This document shows positions 1 through 7,620 of a stretch of DNA of 64,000 nt, piece after piece. Position numbers and translations under genes: made by a program. The stretch's first letter is position 1; every line of letters begins with the position of its first letter. The notes beneath the pieces were generated by a model, which saw nothing but the letters and a program-made list of their open reading frames with translations, made no database searches and was not told where the DNA came from. The stretch is from an uncultured Clostridia bacterium. GTDB taxonomy: Bacteria; Bacillota; Clostridia; TANB77; CAG-508. The DNA is taken from contig CAKOVX010000002.1 of assembly GCA_934122155.1 (NCBI GenBank), positions 1-64,000 of the forward strand. Direction: 5' to 3'.

Positions 1-683
1 CTTGTACCTGTTGTTGAACTTGTTCTTGGATCTGTTGTTCCTGCTTCATATCTTCCTATATAAAATCCTTTGTTTTCCTGCACACTTTTCATCATTTTTA
101 AATATTCTGTATTTTCTCCATCATATCCACTTCCATATGGTTCAGTATAATCTGGATTAGTTGTGCTTCTTTTAAAAGTATCTTTGAATCCAGTGTCTAA
201 TCCATTTTCATCTAATGTTCCTGTTGCTGTGTAATTTACTGGTATCCATACAAATTCATTTTTATATTTATCTTGTATTACTAGCCCTGTTGATACTGTT
301 TGTTCTCCATCTGTACCATTGTCTGCTGCTACATCTGATACTTTAAATCCCTTTGGTATTGTTACTTTTACATTTTCACGGTCTACATATTCAGTGTTCT
401 CTTTTAATGTTCCATCTGAGTTTTTGCTTGCTTTATTATACGTTTCTCCACCAAATATCGCTGTATAATTTTTAAGCATATTTGCTAACGTGTTCACATC
501 ATCTTTATCTCTTTGTATGCCTTCATTCATCTTGCTTTCCGACTCTTTAGCTTTGTCCATTATTCCGCCATCATCAAATACTGCACTTATTGTTATCCCT
601 GCTAGTATTAGTAATACTACTATTGTTACTACTAAAACTATTAGTGTAATACCTTTAGCTCCACTAATCTTTTGTCCTTTCAT
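1..683 (-). CDS. Prepilin-like secreted protein, 3' end cut by window edge
   Basis: Only the first 227 residues are visible; the gene runs off the left edge. A basic head (MKGQKISGAK) is followed by G11 and a long hydrophobic helix starting ITLIVLVVTIVVLLILAG, the layout of a type IV pilin or pseudopilin signal cut after the Gly. The usual Glu at mature position 5 is Val (V16). After a charged stretch (residues 36-110), FVWIPV (144-149) and YIGRYEAG (208-215) resemble the opening of the formylglycine-generating-enzyme/SUMF1 fold. The start is supported by a GGAAGGGG ribosome site about nine bases upstream. It is probably membrane-anchored or surface-exposed. The C-terminal domain assignment is inference because its end is missing. 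Confidence 0.7.
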   Translation of the reverse strand, partial: MKGQKISGAKGITLIVLVVTIVVLLILAGITISAVFDDGGIMDKAKESESKMNEGIQRDKDDVNTLANMLKNYTAIFGGETYNKASKNSDGTLKENTEYVDRENVKVTIPKGFKVSDVAADNGTDGEQTVSTGLVIQDKYKNEFVWIPVNYTATGTLDENGLDTGFKDTFKRSTTNPDYTEPYGSGYDGENTEYLKMMKSVQENKGFYIGRYEAGTTDPRTSSTTGT

Positions 684-767
684 TTTATTTTTCCCCTTCC
701 TTATTTTTGTTAATAATGGTCTTTTACTTTTGTGTCGATTTAAGTCTATTATTAATAATTTTATTAT

Positions 768-783
768 ACATAACTTGTTATGT
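768..783. promoter_or_regulatory. Perfect 7-bp palindrome between the small ORF and the prepilin-like gene
   Basis: ACATAAC-TT-GTTATGT is a perfect inverted repeat lying about 85 bases upstream of the prepilin-like start. It has no adjoining T-run, so an operator is likelier than a terminator. No binding protein can be named. Confidence 0.35.
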
Positions 784-795
784 GTGGTCAATATT

Positions 796-975
796 TTAAT
801 AACTTTTTGTGGTGTTTTTTGTCATATTTTCCATTTTATTCGCTTTTATTTTTTGCTCTTCTAACGTCATCCAAGCAAAATATGATGATACAAACTCACC
901 ATATTTTGTAACATCTTCATATCCTTCTATATTGCCTATTTCTTCTTTGGCAATTTTTTTATTGTTTTTTTTCAT
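796..975 (-). CDS. Small hypothetical protein, 59 aa
   Basis: This is a short reading frame starting MKKNNKKIAKEEIGNIEG and ending in TAA at 796. It has an AGGAG ribosome site about twelve bases before the ATG. The protein is highly charged with no signal peptide or membrane segment, so it is probably a soluble cytoplasmic peptide. It lies 112 bases upstream of the prepilin-like gene on the same strand and could share its transcript. I do not recognise the family. The case rests on the ribosome site, lysine-rich coding-like composition and a clean stop. Confidence 0.5.
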   Translation of the reverse strand: MKKNNKKIAKEEIGNIEGYEDVTKYGEFVSSYFAWMTLEEQKIKANKMENMTKNTTKSY

Positions 976-1038
976 AAAAAATACACACTCCTATTTAATA
1001 TAGTTATGTGTATTTTTTTATTTTTCTATTCAATTATA

Positions 1039-1917
1039 TTATTGCTCTAGCACATATTTTTCTATTGCTTTTGCAACTCCATCATCATTGTTACTACTAG
1101 TAACCACATCTCCCATTTTTTGAATATATGGTGCACTATTTTCCATTGCAACACCTAAACCAGCATTTTCAAGCATAGTTTGGTCATTTACATTGTCTCC
1201 AATTGCAATAACCTCTTCTTTTTTTATTCCTAATTTTTCTATTAAAAAGTTTATTGCATTCCATTTGTCTGTTTTTTCATTTGTTATTTCTGTGTAGAAA
1301 TATTCTATTGAATATTGTTCTGTTCCCATTTTCATTAATTTTCTTGTCATGTGTCCAACATCTAGTACATCTATTTTTTTTACATTTCTTAATTTTTTTA
1401 TTACACTATTAAAAATTATATTGTTGTTATCACATACCGTTATTTTAGTATAGTCTGTTTCTTCTCTATTTAATATATATTGTCTTACATCATCTGTGAG
1501 ATATATATTAGTTTTTTTGCAGTCAGGTTTATTTGCATTTTCATGGTTATAAAATAGTACATTATAGTTTAATGACTTTGATATTATGCCTTTTTCTGTA
1601 TATATGCTGTAATATATACTATTTTCTTCACATATATCTATTAGTTGTAAAACTTTTTCTTTGCTTAAAAAGTTTTCATATATTATTTGTTTTTCTTTTA
1701 AATCATATACTATTGCTCCATTTCCGCAAATCATATATTCGTTAGTTTCAAGCTCAGTCGCAAAGTTTTTTACGGACATAGTTCCTCTTCCTGATGCTAA
1801 AACTACTTTTACGCCTTGTTCCATTGCTTTATTTATTGCTTCTTTGTTTCTTGTTGTTACTTGTCCATATGAGTCAAGTAAAGTTCCATCTAAATCAATT
1901 GCTATTAGTTTATACAT
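1039..1917 (-). CDS. Cof-type HAD-superfamily sugar-phosphate phosphatase
   Basis: This 292-residue protein opens with the HAD motif I sequence IDLDGTLLDS (catalytic D8 and D10). Motif IV, IGDNVNDQTMLENAG, lies near residues 245-260. A cap domain in the middle is typical of the Cof/YidA branch (subclass IIB), which hydrolyses sugar phosphates or related small phosphoesters in the cytoplasm. The chosen ATG at 1917 has an AAGGGG site; an upstream in-frame extension to 2034 has no ribosome site and does not look coding. It is monocistronic and divergent from hpf. The exact substrate cannot be read from sequence. Confidence 0.88.
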   Translation of the reverse strand: MYKLIAIDLDGTLLDSYGQVTTRNKEAINKAMEQGVKVVLASGRGTMSVKNFATELETNEYMICGNGAIVYDLKEKQIIYENFLSKEKVLQLIDICEENSIYYSIYTEKGIISKSLNYNVLFYNHENANKPDCKKTNIYLTDDVRQYILNREETDYTKITVCDNNNIIFNSVIKKLRNVKKIDVLDVGHMTRKLMKMGTEQYSIEYFYTEITNEKTDKWNAINFLIEKLGIKKEEVIAIGDNVNDQTMLENAGLGVAMENSAPYIQKMGDVVTSSNNDDGVAKAIEKYVLEQ

Positions 1918-2073
1918 AATTACCCCTTTACTATTTAATTTTAACATATTATATTCTTTTATATTCTTAATTGTCAATGTATATTTTGTAAAACCTCTTG
2001 CAAAAGAAATATAAAACATATATAATAGTTTCATGCCAATGAAAATATGTAAATTTTGGAAGGAGAGATTATT

Positions 2074-2604
2074 ATGAACATAAAAATAGTATCTAAAGAT
2101 TTAACAGCAACAGATGCAATAAAAGATTATATTGGTAAAAAATCTGAAAGATTAGTAAAATATTTTGGAGAAGACTTTGATGTTACTGCAACAATTAAAA
2201 CAGAAGGTGGTTTACAAGTAGCAGAAATGGAAGTTAAAACTTCTACTGACAGATTCAGAGCAACTACTGAGCATAAAGACTTATATGCTTCTATCGACAA
2301 GGATCTTGATATTTTAGAAGGTCAAGTTAGAAAAATGAAAACTAAAAAAGACCAACAAAATATGACTGAATCTATTCGTATCAAAGAAATGGTTCAAAGT
2401 GAAGCTCCAGTAATTGAAGGAGAAATAATAAAAACAATATATTATGATATAAAACCACTTTCTCCAGAAGATGCAAAATTAAAGTTAGAAGAAAAACCTC
2501 AAGACAAATTCTTAACATTTATTAATGTTGAGAGTGGAAAAGTTAATGTAATTTATCGTTTAAAAGATAATAGCAATTTTGGTTTAGTAGAACCTGAGGC
2601 TTAA
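2074..2604 (+). CDS. hpf: Ribosome hibernation promoting factor, long form
   Basis: This is a 176-residue long-form HPF. The N-terminal RaiA/YfiA domain (about 1-100, starting MNIKIVSKDLTATDAIKDYI) binds the small ribosomal subunit. The C-terminal dimerisation domain (about 118-176, ending FGLVEPEA) lets two 70S ribosomes pair as inactive 100S particles in stationary phase or stress. The start is set by AAGGAGAG seven bases before the ATG at 2074. It stands alone and is closed by a strong terminator at 2611-2654. Domain order and length match the family closely. Confidence 0.95.
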   Translation: MNIKIVSKDLTATDAIKDYIGKKSERLVKYFGEDFDVTATIKTEGGLQVAEMEVKTSTDRFRATTEHKDLYASIDKDLDILEGQVRKMKTKKDQQNMTESIRIKEMVQSEAPVIEGEIIKTIYYDIKPLSPEDAKLKLEEKPQDKFLTFINVESGKVNVIYRLKDNSNFGLVEPEA

Positions 2605-2610
2605 TATAAA

Positions 2611-2654
2611 AAGAAACTTACCTAAATTTAAAATCTGGTAAGTTTCTTTTTTTG
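2611..2654 (+). terminator. Rho-independent terminator of hpf, probably bidirectional
   Basis: The 12-bp stem AAGAAACTTACC/GGTAAGTTTCTT is followed by a run of T. On the minus strand it is followed by TTTTTAT, so it can also end the converging SASP transcript. Confidence 0.9.
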
Positions 2655-2691
2655 TTGTATTAGAAAAATTGTATAACTTTTCTAGTACAAC
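2654..2691. repeat. Inverted repeat between hpf and the SASP gene
   Basis: GTTGTA..TAGAAAA pairs with TTTTCTA..TACAAC around a short loop. It has no T-run on either side, so it is a hairpin in the SASP 3' untranslated region rather than a terminator by itself. Confidence 0.5.
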
Positions 2692-2711
2692 AGATTTAAT
2701 GTGATCTTAAA

Positions 2712-2906
2712 CTATTTCATGTTGTTTTCAGCTTGTTGAATCATTTTTCTAACCATGTTACCACCGATTCTACCAGCATCTTTAGAAGATAAATCTCCAT
2801 TGTATCCTTGTTTTAAGTTAACACCAACTTCGTTAGCAACCTCATATTTGAATTTGTTTAAAGCTTCTTTAGCTTCAGGAACTACTGATTTGTTACTGTT
2901 TGTCAT
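2712..2906 (-). CDS. Alpha/beta-type small acid-soluble spore protein
   Basis: This 64-residue protein has the alpha/beta SASP signature: VVPEAKEALNKFKYEVANEV (germination-protease recognition and cleavage region) and a GRIGGNMVRKMIQQAE C-terminal half. These proteins coat spore DNA, hold it in A-like form and protect it from UV. The start at 2906 is set by AGGAGGTG eight bases upstream; an in-frame GTG at 2915 overlaps that site and is rejected. Transcription is expected to be forespore-specific, although no sigma-G box was clear to me. It indicates that the organism sporulates. Confidence 0.95.
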   Translation of the reverse strand: MTNSNKSVVPEAKEALNKFKYEVANEVGVNLKQGYNGDLSSKDAGRIGGNMVRKMIQQAENNMK

Positions 2907-3096
2907 ATTTTTCACCTCCTAGAATGTGATTATTTTTGTTTTTGAAAAAACTTTTTTGCTTTTTCATTATTTATAATGCTCTTTTTGTCTTTTTTTAAAC
3001 TGGTAATTTTTTGAATAATTTTTTGTATTTTGAATTGTAATATTATGTAACCTGTGTTATAATATTTATATATTTTTTTAGAAAGGATGATTACTA

Positions 3097-3429
3097 ATGT
3101 ATAAAGTAGATTACATTGAAATTTACTACGAACTCAGCTCTACTCTTGAGCTGCAAGGAAAATACTCTTCTATTGAACGGTATTTAAGTGCCGGCTATTA
3201 CATTCAAGAAGATCGCAATGGCTACTGGGTTTTGGTCAGACCTTCAAGAGTTTTGGTTTCTGCTTATTGCGGCAAAAATGGAACATTTACTCATGACATG
3301 AAGTCTGGAATTCTGAACCATTATAACCGGATTAGAATTTCACAAAAATTAATTAAGACTTTTAAAAATGACTTTTTTGATGGAAAGGTCAAAATTCTAG
3401 CTGATGAAACCGGCTATTTAGTAATTTAA
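3097..3429 (+). CDS. Hypothetical protein, 110 aa
   Basis: This frame starts MYKVDYIEIYYELSSTLEL after an AAAGGATG site and ends before a strong terminator at 3440-3474. The protein is aromatic-rich, has no signal peptide or membrane helix, and looks like a small globular alpha/beta cytoplasmic protein. Codon choice includes more C- and G-ending codons (CGG, GGC, CTG) than the neighbours, suggesting recent acquisition or a lineage-specific gene. I do not recognise the family. The dedicated ribosome site and terminator make it a convincing gene. Confidence 0.75.
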   Translation: MYKVDYIEIYYELSSTLELQGKYSSIERYLSAGYYIQEDRNGYWVLVRPSRVLVSAYCGKNGTFTHDMKSGILNHYNRIRISQKLIKTFKNDFFDGKVKILADETGYLVI

Positions 3430-3439
3430 TTTCCTTACT

Positions 3440-3474
3440 GAGAACTGCTGCAAAATGCAGTTCTCTCTTTTTTT
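3440..3474 (+). terminator. Rho-independent terminator
   Basis: The perfect 9-bp stem GAGAACTGC/GCAGTTCTC has an 8-base loop and is followed by TCTTTTTTT. Confidence 0.92.
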
Positions 3475-3484
3475 GTAAAATCGC

Positions 3485-3513
3485 TTGCAAAATCTCTTTC
3501 TACGTGGTATAAT
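3485..3513 (+). promoter_or_regulatory. Sigma-A promoter of rpsT
   Basis: TTGCAA (3485-3490) and TATAAT (3508-3513) are separated by 17 bp. The predicted start lies about 35 bases before the rpsT ATG. Confidence 0.85.
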
Positions 3514-3555
3514 ATTTGAGTCAATTTATGAACGTTTAAGAAGGAGGTGCAAGAC

Positions 3556-3822
3556 ATGCCAAATATTAAATCAGCAATCAAACGTGTTAATGTTATTGAA
3601 AAGAAAACTCTTAGAAATAATATGATTAAGTCAGGATATAAATCTGCAGTTAAAAAATTCGAACAAGCTGTTGAAGCTGGAAATAAAGAAGAAGCAGCTA
3701 AATTATTATCTGCTGCTACAAAAAAAGTAGACCAAGCTTGTACTAAAGGTGTTATTGTAAAAAATACAGCTGCTAGAAAAAAAGCTAATATGGCAAAAAA
3801 ATTAAATGCAATGAATGCATAA
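3556..3822 (+). CDS. rpsT: Small ribosomal subunit protein bS20
   Basis: This 88-residue, very basic protein starts [20 protein letters not shown], the conserved S20 N-terminus, and has the Ala/Lys-rich helical C-terminus of the family. S20 binds 16S rRNA early in 30S assembly. The start at 3556 has AAGGAGGTG upstream; a frame extension to 3547 includes the ribosome site and is not used. It has its own promoter (3485-3513) and terminator (3855-3882), so it forms a single-gene unit as in many Firmicutes. Confidence 0.97.
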   Translation: MPNIKSAIKRVNVIEKKTLRNNMIKSGYKSAVKKFEQAVEAGNKEEAAKLLSAATKKVDQACTKGVIVKNTAARKKANMAKKLNAMNA

Positions 3823-3854
3823 GCTTAGAAAATTGTGCACAGTTTTTTAAGGTT

Positions 3855-3882
3855 AAAAGATGCTAGAAATAGCATCTTTTTT
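3855..3882 (+). terminator. Rho-independent terminator of rpsT
   Basis: AAAAGATGCTA-GAAA-TAGCATCTTTT is a perfect 11-bp stem with a GNRA-type tetraloop and a T-run. Confidence 0.92.
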
Positions 3883-3990
3883 GTATGCCAAACGGTGACT
3901 GAGAATTTTGGTACAAATTTCCTTTGTTTTTCTTCTTGTTTTATGTTAACATTTAATTAAGATGTATTTTAATTAAGTGAGGGATTTAGA

Positions 3991-4239
3991 GTGAAACAAA
4001 TATTATTAGAATTTAAAAATTTAGATAATACTATTATTAATTTAATGAAATCTGGTCTCAAATTTTCTTTTTTGCTTATCATTTTAGCAAGTATAATTTT
4101 ATTGACATATGATTTTTTATTTACATATCCTATTATCTATTATACCGGTTTTTCATTATTTAAAACAAGTTTATTTTTTATGGCAGGATTTGTCATTTTT
4201 GCATTTGCATTTAATAGAATAAAGCAAGAAATCTTTTAA
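3991..4239 (+). CDS. Small two-helix membrane protein, 82 aa
   Basis: The gene uses a GTG start at 3991 with a GAGGG site about seven bases upstream. The product has a short N-terminal amphipathic part (MKQILLEFKNLDNTI), then two membrane helices (about residues 24-45 and 55-74) separated by a loop containing FTYPIIYYTG. Both termini are predicted to be cytoplasmic by the positive-inside rule. No enzymatic motif is visible and I cannot assign a function. It follows rpsT after a terminator and converges on gatB, with the long hairpin at 4245-4308 between them. Confidence 0.72.
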   Translation: MKQILLEFKNLDNTIINLMKSGLKFSFLLIILASIILLTYDFLFTYPIIYYTGFSLFKTSLFFMAGFVIFAFAFNRIKQEIF

Positions 4240-4244
4240 TTTTT

Positions 4245-4308
4245 AAAGAGGTAGTAATATAATATTTTTGAGCGTGGGAGCTCAAAAATATTATATTACT
4301 ACCTCTTT
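4245..4308. terminator. 29-bp perfect hairpin, bidirectional terminator
   Basis: The arms at 4245-4273 and 4280-4308 are exactly complementary over 29 bp around a 6-base loop (GTGGGA). It sits between convergent genes (the 82-aa protein and gatB) with T-rich flanks on both strands. The stem is far longer than needed for termination. Confidence 0.85.
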
Positions 4309-4314
4309 ATTTAT

Positions 4315-5754
4315 TTATTTTATTAACTCTTCTAAAAATAATTTATTAAGTAACTGAGGATTAGCTTTCCCCTTAGTCTCCTTCATTGCTTGACCAACTA
4401 AAAAACCTAATGCCCTATCTTTTCCTGCTTTGTAGTCTGCAATAGATTGTGGGTTATTTTCTAGTATTTTTAATACTATTTCTTTTATAGCTCCCTCATC
4501 TGAAATTTGTATCCATCCTTTTTCTTTTACTATTTCTTCAGGATTTTTTGGATTTTCAAATAGTTCTTCTAATACTTTTTTACCAATTGCAGAACTTATT
4601 GTTCCTTTATCAATTAGTATAATCATTTCAGCTAATTGTTCTGCTGTAAATGGAATTTGAGATGGCTCAAGTTCTTTTTCATTTAATATTCTTGAAACAT
4701 CTGAAAGCAACCAGTTTGCTACTGATTTTGCATTATTACATATTGATAATGCTTTTTCAAACATATCTGACATGTGTTTTGAAGCAGTTAACATTCTTGC
4801 ATCTTTTTCAGATAAATTGTATTCTGTTAAATAACGTTCTTTTCTGCTTTCTGGTAATTCTGGTAAATTGTCTTTTATATTTTGAATATATTCGTCTGAT
4901 AATCTAATTGCAACTAAATCTGGTTCTGGAAAATATCTGTAATCTTGTGCATCTTCTTTATCTCTCATTGAAAATGTTTTACCAGATATATCATCCCATC
5001 TTAAAGTTTCTTGGTCAATTTTTCCACCATCTTCAAGAACATCAACTTGTCTTTGTGCTTCATATTCAATTGCTCTTACAATTGATCTAAAAGAACTCAT
5101 ATTTTTCATTTCTGTACGAGTTCCAAACTCTTTACTTCCTTTTTTCATAACAGAAACGTTAACATCTGCTCTTAATGAACCTTCTTGCATTTTACAATCT
5201 GATACTTCAATATATTCTAATATAGATTTTATTTTTCTCATATATGCTTCCGCTTCTTTAGCTGAACGCATATCTGGTTCTGAAACTATTTCTATTAGTG
5301 GAACTCCTGCTCTGTTTAAATCTACTAAGCTTCCTGCTCCAAATTCATTATGATTTAATTTTCCAGCATCTTCCTCAATATGTATTCTTGTAATTCCTAT
5401 TGTCTTTTTTTCTCCATCTAATACAATTTCTACATTTCCATGTTCACATAGAGGTTTATCAAATTGTGATATTTGATATGATTTTGGAAGATCTGGATAA
5501 AAATAATTTTTTCTATCATTTTTAGAGTCTTTTGAAATTGTGCATCCTGTTGCTAGTCCTGCTTTTACAGCATATTCAACTACTTTTTCATTTAGCACTG
5601 GAAGAGCTCCTGGCATTGCCATACATACTGGGCATACATGTGTGTTTGGTTCTGCACCAAATTCAGTAGAGCAGTTACAGAATATCTTTGTTTTTGTTGA
5701 AAGTTCAGCATGTATTTCTAGTCCAATGACTACTTCATAATCTTCTATTGACAT
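4315..5754 (-). CDS. gatB: Asp/Glu-tRNA amidotransferase subunit B
   Basis: This 479-residue GatB starts MSIEDYEVVIGLEIHAELST after a TAAAGGAGAT site. GatB is the kinase and tRNA-binding subunit of GatCAB. It phosphorylates mischarged Asp-tRNA(Asn) or Glu-tRNA(Gln) and receives ammonia from GatA. Visible landmarks are the conserved VIGLEIH, the Cys-rich CNCSTEFGAEPNTHVCPVC metal-binding region (about 27-45), and the C-terminal YqeY-like tail domain (about 330-479, with GQAMKETKGKANPQ). It is the last gene of aspS-gatC-gatA-gatB, 25 bases after gatA, and ends at the long hairpin. Confidence 0.97.
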   Translation of the reverse strand: MSIEDYEVVIGLEIHAELSTKTKIFCNCSTEFGAEPNTHVCPVCMAMPGALPVLNEKVVEYAVKAGLATGCTISKDSKNDRKNYFYPDLPKSYQISQFDKPLCEHGNVEIVLDGEKKTIGITRIHIEEDAGKLNHNEFGAGSLVDLNRAGVPLIEIVSEPDMRSAKEAEAYMRKIKSILEYIEVSDCKMQEGSLRADVNVSVMKKGSKEFGTRTEMKNMSSFRSIVRAIEYEAQRQVDVLEDGGKIDQETLRWDDISGKTFSMRDKEDAQDYRYFPEPDLVAIRLSDEYIQNIKDNLPELPESRKERYLTEYNLSEKDARMLTASKHMSDMFEKALSICNNAKSVANWLLSDVSRILNEKELEPSQIPFTAEQLAEMIILIDKGTISSAIGKKVLEELFENPKNPEEIVKEKGWIQISDEGAIKEIVLKILENNPQSIADYKAGKDRALGFLVGQAMKETKGKANPQLLNKLFLEELIK

Positions 5755-5779
5755 TTTAAATCTCCTTTATTCAAATTTT

Positions 5780-7231
5780 TTATAAATTTGGTTTATATTT
5801 GCTTCTAAAGTTTGTTGCTTGTTCATAAGTATATGCTGCATTTAATATAGTTTCTTCATCAAAATAATTTCCTATCAATTGCATTCCTATTGGCATATTA
5901 TTGCTATCTACTCCACATGGAATTGAAATAGCAGGAACTCCTGCAATATTTACAGGAACTGTACATATATCTGATAAATACATTTCCATAGGATTTGATG
6001 ATTTAGTACCAATATCAAAAGCAACTATTGGTGAAGTAGGTGTTAATATCACATTATACTTTTCAAATGCTTTTTGAAATTCTTGTTTTACAAGTGTTCT
6101 AACTTGTTGAGCTTTTTTATAATATGCATCATAATAACCTGAAGATAGCACATAAGTACCTAATATAATTCTTCTTTTTACTTCTGAGCCAAATCCTTCA
6201 CTTCTTGAATTTTTGAATAATTCTTTTAGGTTTGTATAATTTGGTGTACGGTATCCATAACGAATTCCATCAAATCTACCTAAGTTTGAGCTTGCTTCTG
6301 CTGGTGCAATTATATAATATGTTGCTAAAGCATAGTCAGCAATATCTAAGCTAAATTCTTCTATTTCTGCACCTAGTTCTTTATATTTTTCAATTGCTTC
6401 TTGTATTTTTGCTTTTACTTCTGAATTTATTCCTTCTCCAAAGTACTCTTTTGGAATTCCAATTTTTAAACCTTTAACATTATTCTTTAGGCATTTAGTA
6501 TAGTCTTTTTTATCAGCTTCTGCTGAAGTTGTGTCTTTTTCGTCATGTCCACTAATTACATTTAATAAAAGTGCTGCATCTTTAACATCTTTAGTTATTG
6601 GACCTATTTGGTCAAGTGAAGATGCAAATGCTACTAGCCCATAACGAGATACCAACCCATAAGTTGGTTTAAGGCCTACCACTCCACAAAAGCTTGCTGG
6701 TTGACGAATTGAACCACCTGTGTCTGAGCCTAGTGCCCATGGTACCAAATTTGCCGCAACAGCTGCTGCACTTCCTCCTGATGAACCACCTGGTACTGTA
6801 TTTAAGTTCCATGGATTTTTTGTTGGATGGAAATATGAATACTCTGTTGATGATCCCATTGCAAATTCATCCATATTCAATTTTCCAAGCATTATCATAT
6901 CTTCTGCATTTATTTTTTCCATAACTGTTGCATTATATGGTGAAACAAAATCTGCTAACATTTTAGAACCACATGTAGTTTTTATACCTTTAGTGCATAT
7001 ATTATCTTTTATTCCAATTGGAATACCGGCTATTTCTCCTACTTCTGATTTTTTGTCAATCTCTTCTGCCCTTTTGATAGCTTCATCTGTTAATGGTGTA
7101 ATAAAAGCTTGTACATCTTTTTCTTTTTCATTTATTCTATCTACATAAGCTTTAGTAATTTCAGCAGATGTTAATTCTTTATTCTTTAATTTTTCTAAAA
7201 GCTCATGTACAGTTACTTCTGTAATATTCAT
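5780..7231 (-). CDS. gatA: Asp/Glu-tRNA amidotransferase subunit A
   Basis: This is the amidase-signature subunit, which hydrolyses glutamine and channels ammonia to GatB. The Ser-cis-Ser-Lys machinery is visible: the Lys in [12 protein letters not shown] (near 75), and the [17 protein letters not shown] and [16 protein letters not shown] blocks (near 150-180). I chose the ATG at 7231 ([15 protein letters not shown]) because the AAAGGA ribosome site is nine bases before it; the ATG nine bases earlier almost touches the site. Length is 483 residues, usual for GatA. It lies 22 bases after gatC in the T-box-controlled operon. Confidence 0.96.
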   Translation of the reverse strand: MNITEVTVHELLEKLKNKELTSAEITKAYVDRINEKEKDVQAFITPLTDEAIKRAEEIDKKSEVGEIAGIPIGIKDNICTKGIKTTCGSKMLADFVSPYNATVMEKINAEDMIMLGKLNMDEFAMGSSTEYSYFHPTKNPWNLNTVPGGSSGGSAAAVAANLVPWALGSDTGGSIRQPASFCGVVGLKPTYGLVSRYGLVAFASSLDQIGPITKDVKDAALLLNVISGHDEKDTTSAEADKKDYTKCLKNNVKGLKIGIPKEYFGEGINSEVKAKIQEAIEKYKELGAEIEEFSLDIADYALATYYIIAPAEASSNLGRFDGIRYGYRTPNYTNLKELFKNSRSEGFGSEVKRRIILGTYVLSSGYYDAYYKKAQQVRTLVKQEFQKAFEKYNVILTPTSPIVAFDIGTKSSNPMEMYLSDICTVPVNIAGVPAISIPCGVDSNNMPIGMQLIGNYFDEETILNAAYTYEQATNFRSKYKPNL

Positions 7232-7253
7232 TTTATTCATTCCTTTCTGTTAA

Positions 7254-7541
7254 TTATTGAATTACTTTTGGAATTTTAAACATATTTCTTTCTTTTTCTG
7301 GAGCATTAGCCATTAATGCTTCTTTATCTTCAAAGTTTTTAACTTCATCTTTACGAAATACATTATATTTATTTTCAACACCAATAGCTTCTGATAATCC
7401 TTCTGTTGGTGCTTTGCTTACTATATTTGCATAGTTCAAAATGTCTTGTAAGTGTAAAAGATAAGTATCTACTTCATCTTCTTTCAAATTCAAACTTGAC
7501 AAATTTGCAATGTGTAATAACTCTTCTCTTGAAACTTTCAT
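7254..7541 (-). CDS. gatC: Asp/Glu-tRNA amidotransferase subunit C
   Basis: This 95-residue helical belt protein wraps GatA and GatB and stabilises the complex. It starts MKVSREELLHIANLSSLNL, the standard GatC opening, and ends with a region matching the family NVFRKDEV and MFKIPKVIQ motifs. Its start has AAAGGAGATGAG upstream. It is the first amidotransferase gene after aspS, 79 bases downstream, and the gene order C-A-B is the usual one. Confidence 0.95.
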   Translation of the reverse strand: MKVSREELLHIANLSSLNLKEDEVDTYLLHLQDILNYANIVSKAPTEGLSEAIGVENKYNVFRKDEVKNFEDKEALMANAPEKERNMFKIPKVIQ

Positions 7542-7620
7542 CTAAGCTCATCTCCTTTATAAACATTGTCCTTATTATATATATTTTTTGCCCAAATTAC
7601 AAGCATTGAAGCTATAATTT

